DNA from: a virus
Strand: one strand, 5' to 3'
DNA: 44,473 nt
IMG/VR virus record: IMGVR_UViG_3300020190_000108
Coordinates: 1-44,473 of that record
Shown here: one piece after another, positions 1 to 7,185 of the stretch
Numbering within the stretch: the stretch's first letter is position 1
Layout of the letters: each line of letters opens with the position of its first letter
Made by a program: the position numbers and the translations under genes
Notes under the pieces: generated by a model
Seen by the model: only the letters and a program-made list of their open reading frames with translations
The model's database searches: none
Told to the model about the DNA's origin: nothing

Positions 1-505
1 AAAGTGTTTCTATTGTTGGAAATTCGTTCCAGTGCGGTTCATTGTACCACTGCTTTCTCAGGTAAGCATTTACACCTTCATTCAAAAGAATTCTTACTTC
101 GTTCGGATTATCTTCAACAACAAAAGCCGGATTCAATTTTTCAATCACGCCGTGCTTCTCATGTATGTTTGTAAAAGAAACACTGGATGCTCCAACTCTC
201 CATGTGTCCAGCCATTCATGAGTCGTCTTCATTGCAGCACTACAGCGCCTTGCTGTCACAATATGTATATCAATATTTTGGCTAAACCAGTAGTTGATCT
301 GGTGCCATGCGTCCGCGTATGGCTTTAAATTTTTCCAAAATATTGTGTTGTTGAATACGTTCATTGCCTCTGGATCATTTGAATCACTAATCAACCAATG
401 TGAATAGTCATAATCGGCCACGCCTTTTGCCATGAATATCTGGGATATGGGCGTATCAATGTCGGCAATAACGCCATCTAAATCTAAAACAATATTTTTC
501 TTCAT
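1..505 (-). CDS. HAD-superfamily 5'(3')-deoxyribonucleotidase-like phosphatase, 3' end cut by window edge
   Basis: The reading frame starts at ATG 505 and stays open to base 1, giving 168 residues without a stop, so the C-terminus lies outside the window. HAD motif I is clear at residues 8-15 (DLDGVIAD; nucleophile D8 and acid D10). Motif II is VTAR near 83-86, a conserved Lys lies near 118-123, and motif III is EDNP at 131-134. This arrangement fits the phage/bacterial 5'-nucleotidase branch of HAD enzymes, which dephosphorylate (deoxy)nucleoside monophosphates, so a role in phage nucleotide metabolism is inferred. No convincing Shine-Dalgarno is visible. A cUUCGg hairpin separates it from the upstream SSB-like gene, so it may be transcribed by read-through. 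Another small HAD phosphatase activity, such as a polynucleotide 3'-phosphatase, cannot be excluded. Confidence 0.82.
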   Translation of the reverse strand, partial: MKKNIVLDLDGVIADIDTPISQIFMAKGVADYDYSHWLISDSNDPEAMNVFNNTIFWKNLKPYADAWHQINYWFSQNIDIHIVTARRCSAAMKTTHEWLDTWRVGASSVSFTNIHEKHGVIEKLNPAFVVEDNPNEVRILLNEGVNAYLRKQWYNEPHWNEFPTIETL

Positions 506-524
506 AATTTTGGACAAGCAAATA

Positions 525-544
525 GGGAGCCCCGAAGGGCTCCC
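525..544 (-). terminator. cUUCGg tetraloop hairpin (terminator or mRNA-stabilising stem)
   Basis: On the minus strand GGGAGCCC-TTCG-GGGCTCCC forms a perfect 8-bp GC-rich stem closed by the very stable C(UUCG)G tetraloop. It lies 15 bases after the stop of the SSB-like gene. Only a broken T-run (TATTTGCTT) follows, so termination may be partial. It may equally protect the 3' end of the replication-gene mRNA. Confidence 0.7.
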
Positions 545-558
545 CATCGCCATTCACC

Positions 559-1203
559 TCACCAAGTGTCTTTTTCAATTTCTCCGGTTGTATAAAACTT
601 CTCCTGCTTCTCATAAGGAAGAGTTAAATACATATTTGTAAGATCATGATATGGCAAATTCTTAATTGAATCTGGCATTTCAGAAACCTCAAGAGGGATC
701 AGGCTGTAGTTTGTATCTGATGCACCTGAGCCAGTTCTAGAAATCTTATAGAACCGGTCTGTGATCGTACCAAACTCCTTGGCATACTCAATCAGAGTAA
801 GACCAACATGGCGCTGATTAAAAGTCGTGTCAAGAACTCTCGGCTCCCAAACACCCGGCTCTGTCTCAACAGCAATGTTGATCAGAAGATGAGGCTTTGG
901 TCTCCAAGCTTTATCAACAGTAGACTTCTCAGCAGCCCAGCAACGATAGTTGTACTTTTCTAAACCGGCAGTAGAGGCAGCCCTCCACTTCCAATTAATT
1001 GGCGATGTAACAACCGGCACATTAATTGCAGTACCAGACTCATCGTCATAATTCTTAGCGTCCTCCGTCATTTCCTGACGGAATCTGATCCGGTACGACT
1101 CTCCTGCCGACACCGTGAAATATTTCTTAACAGATGATTTTCCACCTTGTGGTGTGACCACCTGCTTTTCTAATTCATTTAAAGTTTTCATTGATTTAAA
1201 CAT
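559..1203 (-). CDS. Probable phage single-stranded DNA-binding protein, actinophage type
   Basis: This 214-residue protein starts at ATG 1203, six bases after an AGGAG Shine-Dalgarno, which decides the start. The N-terminal 30 residues are followed by a beta-rich core (YRIRFRQEM near 37-45, then a KNYDDE stretch, then WRPKPHLLINIAVE). A RTGSG element near 156-160 precedes an acidic C-terminal tail ending in Trp (EIEKDTW). From memory this matches a conserved actinophage protein annotated as ssDNA-binding. An acidic tail with a terminal aromatic residue is also seen in T7 gp2.5-like SSBs. It is the next gene after the primase and helicase, consistent with coating ssDNA at the fork. The family assignment is from recall and context, not from a diagnostic motif. 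Confidence 0.6.
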   Translation of the reverse strand: MFKSMKTLNELEKQVVTPQGGKSSVKKYFTVSAGESYRIRFRQEMTEDAKNYDDESGTAINVPVVTSPINWKWRAASTAGLEKYNYRCWAAEKSTVDKAWRPKPHLLINIAVETEPGVWEPRVLDTTFNQRHVGLTLIEYAKEFGTITDRFYKISRTGSGASDTNYSLIPLEVSEMPDSIKNLPYHDLTNMYLTLPYEKQEKFYTTGEIEKDTW

Positions 1204-1212
1204 GTTGTTCTC

Positions 1213-2145
1213 CTATATTGTAAGTTTTTTGTTTTCAATTATGTTTTGTATTTGTTGTTTGTTCATCTCACCTGGGTCTTTAAGCCCAGTTGAGTTTTCC
1301 ACCGTGTAAATCTCTTTACCACGGCAGAGATCTATTATAGCACATTTCATTGCCTCCCCTGCCTCGTCGTTATCAGAAAAAATTATGATTGAATCAAAAT
1401 ACCTTTTCATCATCTTGACTTGGCTGGATGTTACTTGTGCTCCAAGAGTTGACACAACATTTGGATAACCGGATTGATGAATTGCCATAGCATCAACACT
1501 GCCTTCTGTAATTATACAACTGTTAAAGGATTTGGCGTTCTGGAGATTGAAAAGGTAATCAGCCCTACGAAAACCACGGTTATAAAGATATCTAGGTTCT
1601 TGATCCTCACGAATTGCCCTGCCGATGTAACCGACCAGTTTATAAGACTGATCCCTTACTGGTATTACGATTCTTTCTTTAACTCTGGAAAAGCCGACCT
1701 CAAAGTATTCAAGGGTTTCAAGAGTAATGCCTCGATTTGTGATCCCCTGCAATAACACAACATCTTCTTCTTTTGAAAAATCAATTTCAATATCAACAAT
1801 GTCCAAGTCTTCTGTATGCTCTTTTTTGAAAAAACCTTTTTCTATCTCTTTCTTAAGAGCAATCGGATCTAACTTGATATCTTTACCGTATGGCTTGCCA
1901 GTTAATGCTTTGTAAAGTTGTCGGAAATTTCCTTTCTTGCCACAAGATGGGTTGAAGCATTGCCAAAGCCCAGTTTTCCTATTGATATAGAACGCAGGAC
2001 TATTTCTGTTTTTGTGAAAAGGACAAAACAAATTAAACTCTTGTGATGTTTGAGATTCAATGCTAATAGAAAGTTTCTCTAACAACTCAAGAATCTGTGA
2101 TTCCATATCAAATATTGAAAATGATTTGAAATTTGAAGATTTCAT
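1213..2145 (-). CDS. DnaG-type DNA primase (CHC2 zinc finger plus TOPRIM)
   Basis: A 310-residue primase that makes RNA primers for replication. The N-terminal zinc-binding motif is visible: C41-P-F-H44, then C63 and C68 in WQCFNPSCG. A linker leads to a TOPRIM domain, with the catalytic Glu in TEGSVDAM (E215), the acidic pair in SDNDEAG (D258, D260) and a third acidic element LKDPGE (D290). At 310 residues it is about half the length of bacterial DnaG and lacks room for the C-terminal helicase-binding domain, so coupling to the neighbouring DnaB-type helicase must occur otherwise. The start at ATG 2145 has only a weak upstream purine run; ATG 2106 is an alternative that still keeps the zinc finger. 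It lies downstream of the helicase in the same operon. Confidence 0.92.
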   Translation of the reverse strand: MKSSNFKSFSIFDMESQILELLEKLSISIESQTSQEFNLFCPFHKNRNSPAFYINRKTGLWQCFNPSCGKKGNFRQLYKALTGKPYGKDIKLDPIALKKEIEKGFFKKEHTEDLDIVDIEIDFSKEEDVVLLQGITNRGITLETLEYFEVGFSRVKERIVIPVRDQSYKLVGYIGRAIREDQEPRYLYNRGFRRADYLFNLQNAKSFNSCIITEGSVDAMAIHQSGYPNVVSTLGAQVTSSQVKMMKRYFDSIIIFSDNDEAGEAMKCAIIDLCRGKEIYTVENSTGLKDPGEMNKQQIQNIIENKKLTI

Positions 2146-2308
2146 TTTTTCTGTCGTAGTCTGTTTTCAGCACAGTGTTTTTAAATTCTCCGTGCTGAGA
2201 GCGCCATTCATCCTCAATCCAAGGTCTAAGCCTTATAATAGTTTCAATATCTTCGGCTTCACCTGAAATTGCTTTCTTAGGTATTAAATATCCCATTCTT
2301 CCTGCCAT
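2108..2308 (-). CDS. Small hypothetical protein between helicase and primase
   Basis: A reading frame of up to 66 residues fills the 138-base gap between the helicase stop (2284) and primase start (2145), overlapping both. Two starts are possible: ATG 2308 preceded by AGGG, or ATG 2296 preceded by AGGAAG; both are close to the purine run. The product is charged, with a central helix-like segment (EDIETIIRLRPWIEDEW) and no motif I recognise. Its position in an otherwise gap-free operon and the purine-rich start sites support a real gene. It could be a replisome accessory factor, but nothing in the sequence demonstrates that. Confidence 0.5.
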   Translation of the reverse strand: MAGRMGYLIPKKAISGEAEDIETIIRLRPWIEDEWRSQHGEFKNTVLKTDYDRKNEIFKFQIIFNI

Positions 2309-3501
2309 TTCCCTGTTTCAAGGTTCCATCTTAAAAAGAAACCAAATTGTGTTGATCTTCTGACTTTTCTAGATACGATCTGGAACAGGTCGGAATTATA
2401 TTCACGGTGGATAGCAAGCACTAAGTCAGCGTCGTAAGCTAACTGCTTGCTCCAAGCAACCTCTTCTAATTCCGGTGGTCTTTCGGAGTGACCATCGCTC
2501 ATTGTTACAGCAGCAACATCAACAATTGGCACACCATTCTTGACTGCCATTCTTTTAAAAGCTTTAGATAAATTTTTGGCTTTCTCTGTCTCATTGCGAG
2601 CACCAGAAGCGTCATCAAATAGACCGTGATAATCAAGAATAACAATGTCTGGTTTATACTGATCTATTTTTGCCTGCACCATATTCTGGTCTGCTGTTTC
2701 AAGACCCTCAGATGTGACAAGATGAATAGCGTGCTTACCATCAAAAGTCTCCTCAGCCCATTTCTCATAAGGCTCAACAACAGTTGGATTGGCCCTTACA
2801 AGATCTGTATTAGTAAATACACCACTGCCGTTTGTAAGTAAAGTGTCTAGCCTGTGGCCTTCCTGCTGTTTATTCATTTCTAATGAAATAATTAAAGGCC
2901 TGTAGCCTGCGCGCCATGCGTTTACTGCGAACAGTCTTGCAATAAAAGACTTACCAACTCCAGTCCATCCCAGCAGGACAATAAAATCACCCGGTTGCCA
3001 ACCGCCAAATTGCTTATCAATAACATTGATACCACTAGGGATACCCTGCAATTCGTTATTGCCCCTCTTGGCTCGCTCTCTTAAATCAACAACCCTGTCC
3101 TTCCACTCACCAGCAAGATCAGTATCTTTGAGGTTGCTGGAGAATTTATAAAGTTGTAATGTGTTCTCCATAAGATACGCCAGCGCCTCTTTAGGACCAA
3201 GATCACCAAGAAGCGCATTTGCTCTAGAGACAATAACCCTAGTTTGATAAGACAAAGACTCTTTCTTTGCCTCATCTATATAATATTTTAGTGGTTCTGG
3301 AGTTGCATAAAACTCAAACTCAGGATGGTGCTGTTTTACAGTTTCTTTTGACGGAACTTTTTTGTGCTCATCATAATGATTGGTAATAAAATTCCAAACA
3401 TCTCTATACTCTATAAAGACATTTTCAATGCCTTCGTTTACTGCCGTAACATAATCATTTGTTTGCATTAAAGAATTCAACAAACGTACTTCGTAATTCA
3501 T
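2284..3501 (-). CDS. DnaB-family replicative DNA helicase
   Basis: A 405-residue RecA-fold helicase. Residues 1-120 form a short helical N-terminal region with a DnaB-N-like opening (EVRLLNSLMQ). The ATPase core starts near 150: Walker A GWTGVGKS at 178-185, the post-Walker A catalytic Glu in SLEMN (E208), Walker B DIVILDY at 285-291, and an Arg-rich SRKVRRS near 377-383 where DnaB proteins carry DNA-binding and arginine-finger residues. It would unwind the fork as a hexamer. ATG 3501 overlaps the stop of the upstream gene by four bases (ATGA), so translation is coupled to the 103-residue protein before it. The primase is two genes downstream. Confidence 0.93.
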   Translation of the reverse strand: MNYEVRLLNSLMQTNDYVTAVNEGIENVFIEYRDVWNFITNHYDEHKKVPSKETVKQHHPEFEFYATPEPLKYYIDEAKKESLSYQTRVIVSRANALLGDLGPKEALAYLMENTLQLYKFSSNLKDTDLAGEWKDRVVDLRERAKRGNNELQGIPSGINVIDKQFGGWQPGDFIVLLGWTGVGKSFIARLFAVNAWRAGYRPLIISLEMNKQQEGHRLDTLLTNGSGVFTNTDLVRANPTVVEPYEKWAEETFDGKHAIHLVTSEGLETADQNMVQAKIDQYKPDIVILDYHGLFDDASGARNETEKAKNLSKAFKRMAVKNGVPIVDVAAVTMSDGHSERPPELEEVAWSKQLAYDADLVLAIHREYNSDLFQIVSRKVRRSTQFGFFLRWNLETGKWQEEWDI

Positions 3502-3809
3502 TCTTTCATCATTCTGTCGTGAGTGTCCTTAACAATTTGCATAAACATGTTCTTAGACTCTCGTTCTTGCTTTACCTTGTCTGTAATTTTTTTAGACTCA
3601 ACCGCAAAATCAAAAATAAGAAACGGTCCTGGTCTTGATTTTACGAAATGGGTTATGGAATCAAACAACAACCCTGAGTCGTAGTGTTCGGCTAATGCTT
3701 GAGCAACAGCCTCTTGCCTCGGTGAATCTGGAATAAATAATTTATTTGATTCTCTGCAGGATTTTTCTAAGAACAGAAGAAGATCTTGTCCTGTTGTTCT
3801 GTCGCTCAT
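3498..3809 (-). CDS. Small helicase-coupled protein, possible helicase loader
   Basis: A frame could begin at TTG 3815, but ATG 3809 lies six bases after a strong AAGGAGG, so I take 3809 (103 residues). The protein is charged and largely helical by appearance, with a recognisable centre (HYDSGLLFDSITHFVK, then GPFLIFDFAVESKK) and a helical C-terminus. I recall similar short proteins upstream of DnaB-type helicases in actinophages but cannot name a family. The ATGA overlap with the helicase implies matched synthesis, as expected for a loader or helicase partner. That role is inferred only from position and size. The 5' end overlaps the WhiB-like gene by about 67 bases. Confidence 0.68.
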   Translation of the reverse strand: MSDRTTGQDLLLFLEKSCRESNKLFIPDSPRQEAVAQALAEHYDSGLLFDSITHFVKSRPGPFLIFDFAVESKKITDKVKQERESKNMFMQIVKDTHDRMMKE

Positions 3810-4047
3810 TTTCAACCTCCTTCCAAGTGTAGTTTAGATATTCAAATTCAGAAATACCACCGTAAGTTCCATAAATGTCTCCAGAATTCCATGCATATGT
3901 AAAGCACTCTTTTCTTACTGAACATTCATTGCACACTTGAACGGCTTGTTCTATTTCTGATTTTTTGTATGAAAACCAAATACTTCTATCTTTGTGTTCA
4001 AAACACAAAGCTTTAGATTTCCAATCTTGCGTATTACTGCTTTTCAC
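3742..4047 (-). CDS. WhiB-family iron-sulfur transcription regulator
   Basis: A 101-residue protein with the WhiB signature: four cysteines, C15 then C39-x2-C42-x5-C48, which in the family bind a [4Fe-4S] cluster, followed by GTYGG at 60-64 in place of the usual G-[V/I]-W-G-G turn. A basic C-terminus (near 85-101) follows, as in family members that contact DNA or sigma factor. WhiB proteins are essentially confined to Actinobacteria and their phages, making this the best host marker in the window. Phage copies such as the one in mycobacteriophage TM4 interfere with host WhiB2 function. The start is GTG 4047, overlapping the preceding gene by 14 bases; no in-frame ATG exists before C15. Its 3' end overlaps the next gene by about 67 bases. 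Confidence 0.9.
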   Translation of the reverse strand: MKSSNTQDWKSKALCFEHKDRSIWFSYKKSEIEQAVQVCNECSVRKECFTYAWNSGDIYGTYGGISEFEYLNYTWKEVENERQNNRTRSSSVLRKILQRIK

Positions 4048-4240
4048 TGTCTAACTCTTGGAGTTTGGCTTCAATTTGGCTGTCAATTGAATCCCAAAGT
4101 CTCTTCCAAGCGTCTTCATCTTCAAGCGAAGTCGCCTTGCATTTAGCACCAGCATCAAGCCTTAGCGATTCGTAATTGCCAAGATTTTTGGTAATACCAA
4201 TGGATGCCCAAATCTCCACTTCATTTGTATTCTCTGCCAT
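4034..4240 (-). CDS. Conserved small phage protein of unknown function
   Basis: A 68-residue acidic protein starting at ATG 4240 after an AAGGGA ribosome-binding site. The front half (VEIWASIGITKNLGNYES, then LRLDAG) looks like a two-strand beta unit, and the back half is a charged helix (EDAWKRLWDSIDSQIEAKLQEL). I recall similar short proteins with a SIG-T-NLGNYES core in the early regions of other phages, none with an assigned function. It sits directly before the WhiB-like gene, overlapping it, and directly after the MerR-like gene, so it belongs to the regulatory/replication block. Confidence 0.75.
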   Translation of the reverse strand: MAENTNEVEIWASIGITKNLGNYESLRLDAGAKCKATSLEDEDAWKRLWDSIDSQIEAKLQELDSEKQ

Positions 4241-4241
4241 G

Positions 4242-4673
4242 TCATTCCCTTGTTTTTGCTTGGACCTTCCGAGAAAGGTTTTGTATTGTGTATTTTTTTG
4301 TATTTACAACTGGTCTACCAGGTGTTCTGGTGTTGAAAAATTCAACCATGATGTAAACATCCTCCTCAGTATAGTAGCGCCAATTGCTATAACCGGGGCA
4401 TCCGCCCCCAAACTTTTTTGCTTCAGGGATAAGAAATTTTTTTTCATATTTTCTAAGAGTATCAGGTCTTTTTTCCACAATCTTAGCAACTTCACCAACA
4501 GTATAAATTCTATATAGAATTATTTCGTGACCAACAAAAGGAATTTCAATAATTTCTTTGTTATCAAGTCTTTGTACATAAATTTTATTTATCCTCTTGG
4601 ATATTTTTTTTAATTTAACGATATAATTTGAATATGTATAAAATTTATTAGTAACAAGAGCATTATTAATCAT
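4242..4673 (-). CDS. MerR-like helix-turn-helix DNA-binding protein
   Basis: A 143-residue protein. Residues 1-52 are basic and beta-like (KLKKISKRINKIYVQRL). Residues 56-115 carry a MerR/excisionase-type winged helix: YTVGEVAKIVEKRPDTLRKY, then a wing including NWRYYTEEDVYIMVEFF. The C-terminus is Lys/Arg-rich. Such domains bind DNA as small regulators or as architectural factors in recombination; here a transcription regulator of phage genes is likely. ATG 4673 overlaps the stop of the upstream zinc-ribbon gene by four bases (ATGA), so translation is coupled. No effector-binding domain is present, unlike full-length MerR regulators. Confidence 0.8.
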   Translation of the reverse strand: MINNALVTNKFYTYSNYIVKLKKISKRINKIYVQRLDNKEIIEIPFVGHEIILYRIYTVGEVAKIVEKRPDTLRKYEKKFLIPEAKKFGGGCPGYSNWRYYTEEDVYIMVEFFNTRTPGRPVVNTKKYTIQNLSRKVQAKTRE

Positions 4674-4864
4674 TTCTGCCTCTTATAACCACTATTCATC
4701 TTAGAGACAAAATCTTTCAAAAAGGATAATTTTACATCTCTAGTATCTGCACATATGGCACATGTGATATCAATGTAATACTCACCAGCAAACCAATACT
4801 CTTCTCCTGCAAACTTTGGTCCACCGCATTTGGAACACTTAAACCTTAGACCTTTGATGTTCAT
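4670..4864 (-). CDS. Small zinc-ribbon protein
   Basis: About 64 residues from ATG 4864 (a TTG six bases upstream at 4870 is an alternative). Two CxxC pairs, CSKC near residue 10 and CAIC near residue 35, are separated by an aromatic/acidic stretch (GEEYWFAGEYYID), which forms a four-cysteine zinc ribbon. The C-terminus is basic. Small zinc ribbons in phages are often nucleic-acid binding or transcription-associated, but no specific family is recognisable. The gene begins right at the stop of the metallophosphoesterase gene and overlaps the MerR-like gene by four bases. Confidence 0.75.
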   Translation of the reverse strand: MNIKGLRFKCSKCGGPKFAGEEYWFAGEYYIDITCAICADTRDVKLSFLKDFVSKMNSGYKRQK

Positions 4865-4866
4865 AA

Positions 4867-6039
4867 TCAATCCAGCCAGCAGTTGTATTCAGCAGTAACA
4901 ATTCCCCTCTCTGGGTGAACAAACATCAAAGGCTGAGAGGCTCTGCCAACAGCAGCCAAACTCTCCATTGCATAAGTATTTGTTGACTCTGGGCTACCCG
5001 AAATACGGCACTGAACTGTGTTAAATGTCATTTTAGTAGGAGTATGGAAATGTCCAAAATACACATCATCAAAATGTTCCGGTATAGCACCAACCTTCCA
5101 ACCGTACACTTTTTTCTGGAAAGAGTAGAATGTTGAAAGACTACCGAACTGGTCCCCGTGAATTAATAAAGATGTATAGTTTCCAATCCTGTCTATTCCG
5201 TACCAGTTTCTTTCACCCCGGCCGTCTGGGATAACAAACTTAATACGCTTTTCACTTTCAAACATTAACTGCACTATTCTATACAACATTCTGTCCCCAT
5301 TTGTCTCTGGGTCGTGATCTCTTCTACCTCTGCCACCAATGGCACCGTGATTTCCGATCACACCAACAAAGGTTATGTTTTCAAAATTTTCCAACATCTT
5401 AGTAATGAACTTTTTCATTATTCTTGGACCATCGACGGTAATTTGTCTATACAAACCACCGTCAACGAGAAACGACTGGCCAGGGAAGATCAATTCCCCT
5501 TCAATAATGTCACCCAAACACCAAATGTGTAAATCCTTAACCGGATGGTCCTGCCTTTGGATTTCAGTAAGGTGTATAACCTTTTCTGCAAACTGGTCAA
5601 TCCGACCTTCGCAAACCGTTGAGTTGTAATCAGGAGTAACTTTACACAACTGCCAGTCAGCGAGAACGGCAACAGCAACCTCTTCATTTTTCTTAGTAGA
5701 AAGTTTGGCAAGTTTTGGTTTGGGAACAGGAGCAATTTTGTTAGACTCAATGTCTTCCTTAACTGCACGGTAAACAGCATCAGCTAAATGGTCTTCTTTG
5801 CTCTTTAATTTTTCAAACTCCTGCAGCAGTTTTGTATAACTTATTTTTAATTCTGATTCCGACAATATCGGGGTGTCGCTCAAAGCATCTTTTGGCATTT
5901 CAATAATTCCATTTTCTTTTCTATATTTACAAAGCCCCATAGAGTCAATAGACTTACGGCACGATGAGTCTGCATAGCGCTGATTGGCGGTATTTGGAGT
6001 GAACTCCACGCCACAGCCCTCTGCTCCACAAATTTTCAT
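4867..6039 (-). CDS. Calcineurin-like metallophosphoesterase with N-terminal Cys motif
   Basis: A 390-residue protein. The phosphoesterase core runs from about 120 to 370: motif I LADWQ (D128, with Gln130 where most family members have His), GD at 176-177, GNH at 229-231, HGDQ (H294) and GHFH at 329-332. These are dinuclear metal-binding positions of the Mre11/SbcD-type fold. Residues 1-40 hold C4, C9, C27 and C37, which may form a small zinc finger, and 60-100 look coiled-coil. Such enzymes in phages are thought to act on nucleic-acid ends or nucleotides; the substrate cannot be read from sequence. It opens the replication block, after the HNH gene and a 35-base gap. Confidence 0.85.
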   Translation of the reverse strand: MKICGAEGCGVEFTPNTANQRYADSSCRKSIDSMGLCKYRKENGIIEMPKDALSDTPILSESELKISYTKLLQEFEKLKSKEDHLADAVYRAVKEDIESNKIAPVPKPKLAKLSTKKNEEVAVAVLADWQLCKVTPDYNSTVCEGRIDQFAEKVIHLTEIQRQDHPVKDLHIWCLGDIIEGELIFPGQSFLVDGGLYRQITVDGPRIMKKFITKMLENFENITFVGVIGNHGAIGGRGRRDHDPETNGDRMLYRIVQLMFESEKRIKFVIPDGRGERNWYGIDRIGNYTSLLIHGDQFGSLSTFYSFQKKVYGWKVGAIPEHFDDVYFGHFHTPTKMTFNTVQCRISGSPESTNTYAMESLAAVGRASQPLMFVHPERGIVTAEYNCWLD

Positions 6040-6074
6040 AAGGTCAATTATATCAGATTTGGCAGGGGGCGGGT

Positions 6075-6515
6075 TTAATCATTTGGGAATTTTTTTCTCG
6101 GTGAAGGAAGCCGATTTGTAACCTTTTTTTTACCAACCCGATTTCTATCATTCATGTTCTTGCGCAACTTTTCACGGTGCTGTTCGCTTGGCCTTTTACC
6201 TTCTCTATGAATTGCGCTGTGTTCTTTCTGTGAACATAAAAATAAATTTTCTAAACGATTATCTGTTTTTATCTCATTAATGTGGTGAATGCTTTCCCAA
6301 GCATGCAAATATCTTTCTAAATATTCCTCAAAAATAGCTCTATGTTCATAAATATAGCCCTTAATATTTGCGGGGTGATCTGGGTTGAGTATTCTTACAT
6401 AGCCTTTATCGTCTATGTATTTACCACCATTATAGTTTGGGTTGGATTCTCCGAAACCAACTTTATCAGACCACTCAACATCTTTTCTTTTGGATGCGAG
6501 TTCTCGTCTTTGCAT
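6075..6515 (-). CDS. HNH homing endonuclease
   Basis: I choose ATG 6515 (146 residues), preceded by AGGG five bases upstream and one base after the previous stop; a TTG at 6533 is the longer alternative. The middle of the protein carries an HNH fold: YEHRAIFEEYL, HHIN and DNRLENL, then EHSAIHR, giving the His-His, Asn and His positions. The tail (GKRPSEQHREKLRKNM) resembles the NUMOD3 DNA-binding repeats found behind HNH/GIY-YIG domains in homing enzymes. It stands alone between the last tail gene and the metallophosphoesterase, a typical location for a free-standing mobile endonuclease in phages. No intron is evident in the flanking genes. Confidence 0.86.
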   Translation of the reverse strand: MQRRELASKRKDVEWSDKVGFGESNPNYNGGKYIDDKGYVRILNPDHPANIKGYIYEHRAIFEEYLERYLHAWESIHHINEIKTDNRLENLFLCSQKEHSAIHREGKRPSEQHREKLRKNMNDRNRVGKKKVTNRLPSPRKKFPND

Positions 6516-6516
6516 T

Positions 6517-7176
6517 TTATCCCTGACCGCCAATGTCCTCTACATAAAATTGCATTCTATTTTCATTGCAAGGAATTGTGAAAGTTGACGGGAAGGCATT
6601 GCTTGAACCGCTGTCTCGGTAAATTTCAACATTAAAAACTCCACTACCATTAGAACCAGCAATTCCTGCTGAAGTGGTAGTAACAAATGTGTATGTGCCA
6701 GCTCCAAAAATAATAGGAGCTGATCTTATGGTTGTATTTGCGGTAGTCGGAGCACCAGCAGCGGCATTTAAGTATGTGTGAATTGGCTGGTGGATTTTCC
6801 AATTATATATAACAGTTCCAGAAGCAGGAACATTACCAGATGTTAATCTTAAAACATATGTTGCATCTTCTTGCCCAGGGTTGGAAACTTGAATGCCGGG
6901 GAATACAAGGTTTAACCTAATATATCTGCTACCTGGTAGTGTAACTGAATTATCAACACCGCCACCTTCATTTTTAAGATTTATTATCTCATGGTATGTG
7001 TCCATGGTTGCATGAGATATTGAAGATGTAACTTGTTTAATTTTTATTAAACCTCGCGGGTTGTCGTCAGTTGCCTCCTTTACCTGCTGTATGTTTTCAG
7101 ACATCTGCTGAAGGCGCTCGGATGTGATGGGGGTACCCGCTGTCCAAGCAACCTGAGTATAATTTTCATAAGCCAT
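6517..7176 (-). CDS. Minor tail/structural protein
   Basis: A 219-residue Ser/Thr/Gly-rich protein. The opening (TQVAWTAGTPITSERLQQM) is typical of actinophage tail-tip or fibre-associated proteins: a short N-terminal element followed by a helix. The rest appears to be a beta-sandwich (SRYIRLNLVFPGIQV, then TYVLRLTSG and GTYTFVTTTSAG). No enzymatic motif is present. It is the last gene of the tail module, ten bases after the S74 fibre gene, so it is probably attached to the fibre or baseplate. Confidence 0.7.
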   Translation of the reverse strand: MAYENYTQVAWTAGTPITSERLQQMSENIQQVKEATDDNPRGLIKIKQVTSSISHATMDTYHEIINLKNEGGGVDNSVTLPGSRYIRLNLVFPGIQVSNPGQEDATYVLRLTSGNVPASGTVIYNWKIHQPIHTYLNAAAGAPTTANTTIRSAPIIFGAGTYTFVTTTSAGIAGSNGSGVFNVEIYRDSGSSNAFPSTFTIPCNENRMQFYVEDIGGQG

Positions 7177-7185
7177 ATTATTCCA

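Noticed and set aside
3810-3815. TTG 3815 as start of the helicase-coupled protein
   Set aside because: The AAGGAGG site is spaced properly for ATG 3809 and too close for the TTG.
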